This document shows, piece by piece, positions 62,386 to 64,000 of a DNA stretch of 64,000 nt. The translations under genes and the position numbers were made by a program. Position 1 is the first letter of the stretch. Each line of letters starts with the position of its first letter. This DNA comes from Pseudomonas sp. TH43 (GTDB lineage: Bacteria > Pseudomonadota > Gammaproteobacteria > Pseudomonadales > Pseudomonadaceae): contig NZ_JAEKFI010000004.1 of assembly GCF_016650635.1 (NCBI RefSeq), forward strand, positions 62,001 through 126,000. The letters are read 5' to 3'. The notes beneath the pieces were generated by a model. The model was not told the DNA's origin. It saw only the letters and a list, made by a program, of their open reading frames with translations, and searched no databases.

Positions 62386-62826
62386 ATGCAAGGCGTTAAA
62401 CGCAAAGTGGTTTACGTGTCGCTCTATGAAATCATCGGCATGAGCTTTTCCGCCCTCGGTCTGGCGCTGTTGTCCGGCACCTCGCCGGGCAGCACCGGGC
62501 CATTGGCAGTGATCATCACCACCATCGCCGTGACCTGGAATTTCATCTACACCTCACTGTTCGAGCAGTGGGAAAGTCGCCAGCCATCGCGCACCCGCAC
62601 CGTAAAACGGCGCATCGCCCACGCTGTTGGTTTTCAACTGACGCTGATCGTGTTTCTGATTCCGCTGATCGCGTGGTGGATGAACATCAGTCTGGTGCAG
62701 GCGTTCCTGCTTGATCTGGCGTTGATCATTTTTATCCCGTGCTACACGTTTGCGTTCAACTGGCTGTTTGACCGGATTTTCGGTTTGCCGGCCTCGGCGT
62801 TACCGGATGCAGCGACAGCGGCATAA
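62386..62826 (+). CDS. PACE-family efflux transporter 2
   Basis: A 146-residue four-helix protein of the PACE family. The landmarks are KRKVVYVSLYEIIGMSFSAL (membrane Glu at about 15), AVTWNFIYTSLFEQWE, HAVGFQLTLIVFLIPLIAWW and CYTFAFNWLFDRIF. It would export cationic biocides or polyamines. ATG 62386 follows AGAGGCAA. It is only distantly like the PACE 1 protein of this window. Confidence 0.9.
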   Translation: MQGVKRKVVYVSLYEIIGMSFSALGLALLSGTSPGSTGPLAVIITTIAVTWNFIYTSLFEQWESRQPSRTRTVKRRIAHAVGFQLTLIVFLIPLIAWWMNISLVQAFLLDLALIIFIPCYTFAFNWLFDRIFGLPASALPDAATAA

Positions 62827-62952
62827 ATCGTTAATTCGTAAACAGATATTGCAAAAAATCAGCGGTTTAGCCGATAAAACCGCTGATATTCACAATCCGC
62901 GAACTCCGATAGCAGGCTAAGCTTTTCCATCAATAAAAAATGGATCAGCCTC

Positions 62953-64000
62953 ATGACCGCTCACGCACCCGCCGCCGCGCAAAGCGACGGCATCGACCCG
63001 ATTCGCTCCGCCCAGGTTTCCGCCCGCATCGACCGACTCCCCGCCGTCGCGACGATCTGGCGGTTGGTGGCGCTGCTGTCGATCGGTGGATTTTTCGAAC
63101 TCTACGATCTGTTTCAGACGGCCTATATCAGCCCCGGCCTGATTCGCGACGGCATCTTCGCCACCGGCAATCAGGGTGTGTTCGGTTTCTCCGATCAGGC
63201 AGCGTTTGCCTCGGCAACGTTCCTCGGCCTGTTCCTCGGCGCCAGCCTGCTCAGCCCGTTGGCGGATCGCTTCGGGCGCCGGGCGATTTTCACCTTCGCA
63301 CTGGTCTGGTACACCGTGGCGACGGTGTTGATGGGCATTCAGAGTTCGGCGCTGGGTATCATCGGCATGCGCTTTCTAGTGGGCATCGGTCTGGGTATCG
63401 AACTGGTGACCATCGACGCCTACCTCTCGGAACTGGTGCCCAAACGCATGCGCAGTTCGGCGTTTGCCTTCGCGTTTTTCGTGCAGTTTCTGTCGGTGCC
63501 GGCGGTGGCATTGATGTCGTGGTGGCTGGTGCCGCAAGCGCCGTTCGGCGTGTCCGGCTGGCGCTGGGTGGTATTGGCCAGTGCGGTGTTTGCGCTGTTT
63601 ATCTGGTGGCTGCGCAAGCGCCTGCCGGAGTCGCCGCGCTGGCTCGCGCAACATGGCCGGTTCGATGAAGCCACGCGGATTCTCGACGACATCGAAGCAC
63701 GATGCGTGAAGGATCACGGCAAGCCGCTGGACGCTCCTGAAACCGTGCCGGTCGATGTCGAAGGCAAGGGCCGTTTCGCCGACATCTGGCAGCCACCCTA
63801 TCGCCGTCGCGCACTGATGTTGATCGTTTTCCACGTCTTTCAGGCGATCGGCTTCTTCGGCTTCGGCAACTGGTTGCCGGCGCTGCTGTCCGGCCAGGGT
63901 GTCAGCGTTACCCATAGCCTGATGTACGCTTTCATCATCACCCTCGCCTACCCGCTCGGGCCGTTGCTGTTCGTGAAGTTCGCCAATCGCTTCGAGAACA
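62953..64000 (+). CDS. MFS transporter (partial at right edge)
   Basis: At least 349 residues, cut by the window edge. The N-terminal half has six helices (LLSIGGFFELYDLFQTAYIS and others) with the MFS loop motif ADRFGRR (about 107-113). A cytoplasmic loop contains RKRLPESPRWLAQHGRFDEA (a sugar-porter-like ESPRWL motif), then the second half begins (RALMLIVFHVFQAIGFFGFG). ATG 62953 follows the leader. It is likely a sugar, aromatic-acid or metabolite:H+ symporter; the substrate cannot be told. Confidence 0.85.
   Translation, partial: MTAHAPAAAQSDGIDPIRSAQVSARIDRLPAVATIWRLVALLSIGGFFELYDLFQTAYISPGLIRDGIFATGNQGVFGFSDQAAFASATFLGLFLGASLLSPLADRFGRRAIFTFALVWYTVATVLMGIQSSALGIIGMRFLVGIGLGIELVTIDAYLSELVPKRMRSSAFAFAFFVQFLSVPAVALMSWWLVPQAPFGVSGWRWVVLASAVFALFIWWLRKRLPESPRWLAQHGRFDEATRILDDIEARCVKDHGKPLDAPETVPVDVEGKGRFADIWQPPYRRRALMLIVFHVFQAIGFFGFGNWLPALLSGQGVSVTHSLMYAFIITLAYPLGPLLFVKFANRFEN

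Overview
The window looks like a chromosome segment of a fluorescent-group Pseudomonas. The evidence is high-GC coding DNA, the gene order aruC / argR-aotPOMQJ / acsA that is familiar from P. aeruginosa, and many Pseudomonas-type REP elements (GGGAGCGAGCCTGCTCGCGA, GGGAGCTGGCTTGCCAGCGA and GTGGCGAGGGGATTTATCCC families) between genes. No tRNA, rRNA, CRISPR array or complete insertion sequence was found.

Layout. 0-15 kb: arginine uptake and catabolism (aruC, argR, the aotJQMOP transporter operon) and acetyl-CoA synthetase (acsA), interrupted by a 5-kb convergent gene for a very large leucine-rich-repeat protein with a toxin-like N-terminus. 15-17 kb: a small secreted DUF2790-type protein and nrdB, which has a long leader with an NrdR-box candidate and no nrdA beside it. 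17.4-25 kb: an accessory block, AT-rich in its first part, with two BRO-N (phage antirepressor-like) genes, an unknown gene fused in overlap to the first, an HNH endonuclease, a small membrane protein, a zinc-ribbon unknown and two tandem paralogues of a secreted DUF3298-like protein. 25-35 kb: a TSUP exporter with a divergent AraC regulator, a decayed HigB-type toxin next to an intact HigA-type antitoxin, a metallo-beta-lactamase-fold hydrolase with a divergent TetR regulator, a MASE2-GGDEF diguanylate cyclase, a double-PAS soluble chemoreceptor and small enzymes. 35-46 kb: periplasmic GlpQ, a sterol-desaturase-like enzyme, PepSY protein, a membrane chemoreceptor, a CorA/ZntB transporter and a Pit phosphate transporter. 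The 1.3 kb between the last two is a tandem array in which the 3' end of the CorA/ZntB gene has been copied three times together with REP DNA. 46-57 kb: many small regulator/enzyme pairs (LysR-SDR, LysR-PACE efflux, ECF42-like sigma with a DGPF protein and a SnoaL-like protein, GNATs, flavin-binding protein, LysE exporter, AlaC aminotransferase). 58-64 kb: the gluconate regulon (gntP, gntK, divergent gntR) with two GntR operators, a second LysR-PACE pair and a truncated MFS transporter at the right edge.

Regulatory signals worth using: exact ArgR half-sites upstream of both aruC and aotJ, a conditional terminator between aotJ and aotQ, GntR operators before gntK and gntR, a three-heptad Pho-box-like element between the chemoreceptor and zntB, and a 14-bp perfect inverted repeat upstream of the double-PAS chemoreceptor. 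The most unusual items are the LRR/toxin-like gene placed inside the arginine locus, the zntB-3'-end/REP amplification, the BRO/unknown/HNH block and the broken toxin of the HigBA-like pair.
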